Source: an uncultured Synechococcus sp. | GTDB taxonomy: Bacteria > Cyanobacteriota > Cyanobacteriia > Phormidesmidales > Phormidesmidaceae | Reading direction: 5' to 3' | Assembly: GCA_937911865.1 (NCBI GenBank) | Contig: CALDSK010000144.1 | Span: 1 to 64,000, forward strand | DNA: 64,000 bases | In this document: piece by piece, positions 63,665 through 64,000 of the stretch | How the letters are laid out: the number at the start of each line of letters is the position of its first letter | Numbering within the stretch: position 1 is the stretch's first letter | Notes under the pieces: generated by a model | What the model was told of the DNA's origin: nothing | What the model saw: only the letters and a program-made list of their open reading frames with translations | The model's database searches: none | Position numbers and translations under genes: made by a program

Positions 63665-64000
63665 TCAAACAATCAGTTCAGCCAATTCCATCCATCTTTC
63701 TGTAGCCAAATCAATTTCCTCAGAGATTGCAGCAATCTCTGAGGATAGCTTCTGTAGTTCCTCATAGTCACTAGGAGGCGTAGGATACAAAAGCTTCTCT
63801 AGCTTCTCTTTTTTCGCTTCTAACTTTGGAATCTTGGTTTCTAAAGAAGCATACTCTCTCTTCTCTTTACTCGATACTTTCTTCGGCTGCGAAGGTTTAA
63901 CGGTCTTCTGTTTTTCTGGCTTCGAGGCAGCAGATTTTTGAATCGACTTCTGCGCAGACTCTTCTTTCTTTTTCGTTTCCAGATAAACAGAATAGCTACC
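63665..64000 (-). CDS. ABC-F ATPase, C-terminal fragment cut by the window end
   Basis: The last 111 residues of a minus-strand gene running past position 64000. Readable is the linker after the second ATPase domain (YSVYLETKKKEESA), a Lys/Ser-rich segment and the C-terminal coiled-coil (KREYASLETKIPKLEAKKEKLEKLL...SDYEELQKL) ending ATERWMELAELIV, as in Uup/ABC-F proteins that act on the ribosome. The nucleotide-binding domains lie outside the window. It converges on the hepT gene. Confidence 0.85.
   Translation of the reverse strand, partial: GSYSVYLETKKKEESAQKSIQKSAASKPEKQKTVKPSQPKKVSSKEKREYASLETKIPKLEAKKEKLEKLLYPTPPSDYEELQKLSSEIAAISEEIDLATERWMELAELIV

Noticed and set aside
1..64000. HIP1 octamers (GCGATCGC) as a specific repeat element
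   Set aside because: They are a genome-wide feature of cyanobacteria and were used only as taxonomic evidence.

Overview
The window looks like cyanobacterial chromosome. The octamer GCGATCGC (HIP1), typical of cyanobacteria, recurs throughout, for example at 846-853, 6370-6377 and at the apex of a terminator near 19131. Several protein families are also characteristically cyanobacterial: a TonB-dependent receptor with an N-terminal AMIN domain, a HepC-like sugar transferase, and a kinase with an RsbRD-type N-terminus. Genus cannot be fixed from this sequence alone. No rRNA, tRNA, CRISPR array, transposase or phage structural gene was recognised.

Layout. 1-2.4 kb: small genes (SnoaL-like protein, zinc-ribbon protein, four-helix membrane protein). 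2.4-7.3 kb: a fused 5-oxoprolinase (oplAH) divergent from a LysR regulator. 7.4-15.2 kb: an iron-siderophore uptake region with a good Fur-box match, an AraC regulator, a second weaker Fur-like site, an AMIN/TonB receptor, a FecB-like lipoprotein, an MFS transporter and a thioredoxin-like bis-histidine [2Fe-2S] ferredoxin. 15.4-25.7 kb: mostly small exported proteins, plus a Bax-inhibitor-like membrane protein, an aromatic amino-acid permease and a large M14 carboxypeptidase carrying RTX repeats. 25.9-29.3 kb: a methyltransferase that has lost its SAM-binding half and a MalT-type LuxR regulator. 29.3-33.5 kb: a 1.2-kb structured non-coding stretch leading into a 983-residue putative outer-membrane protein of unknown family. 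33.6-38.3 kb: flavoprotein oxidoreductase, NCS1 permease and amidohydrolase, all on the minus strand, probably a nitrogen-heterocycle utilisation unit. 38.5-39.2 kb: an endonuclease III gene frameshifted at a poly-A run. 39.2-41.0 kb: non-coding, with hairpins. 41.0-55.9 kb: an eleven-gene Wzx/Wzy-type exopolysaccharide cluster. 55.9-64.0 kb, in order: acetyltransferase, AAA+ ATPase, histidine kinase, a glycine-periodic repeat protein, an aldo/keto reductase with an FdhF/YdeP molybdo-oxidoreductase, a MntA-HepT toxin-antitoxin pair, and the C-terminus of an ABC-F protein running off the window.

The exopolysaccharide cluster holds an export secretin (Wza-like), chain-length/kinase protein (Wzc-like), initiating transferase (HepC-like, apparently lacking its catalytic loop), flippase (Wzx), polymerase (Wzy), five glycosyltransferases and a pyruvyl transferase, so it could make and export a pyruvylated polymer if the initiating step is supplied elsewhere. 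The siderophore region has receptor and binding protein but no ABC permease, ATPase or siderophore synthesis genes.

Two broader patterns stand out. First, unrelated short tandem repeats, mostly with a 15-bp (or 12-16 bp) unit, are scattered through intergenic DNA, gene tails and protein linkers. Second, several otherwise well-conserved genes carry single disabling lesions: nth (frameshift), the methyltransferase (internal deletion) and the HepC-like transferase (catalytic-loop loss). All functional assignments are from reading the sequence; no database search was run.
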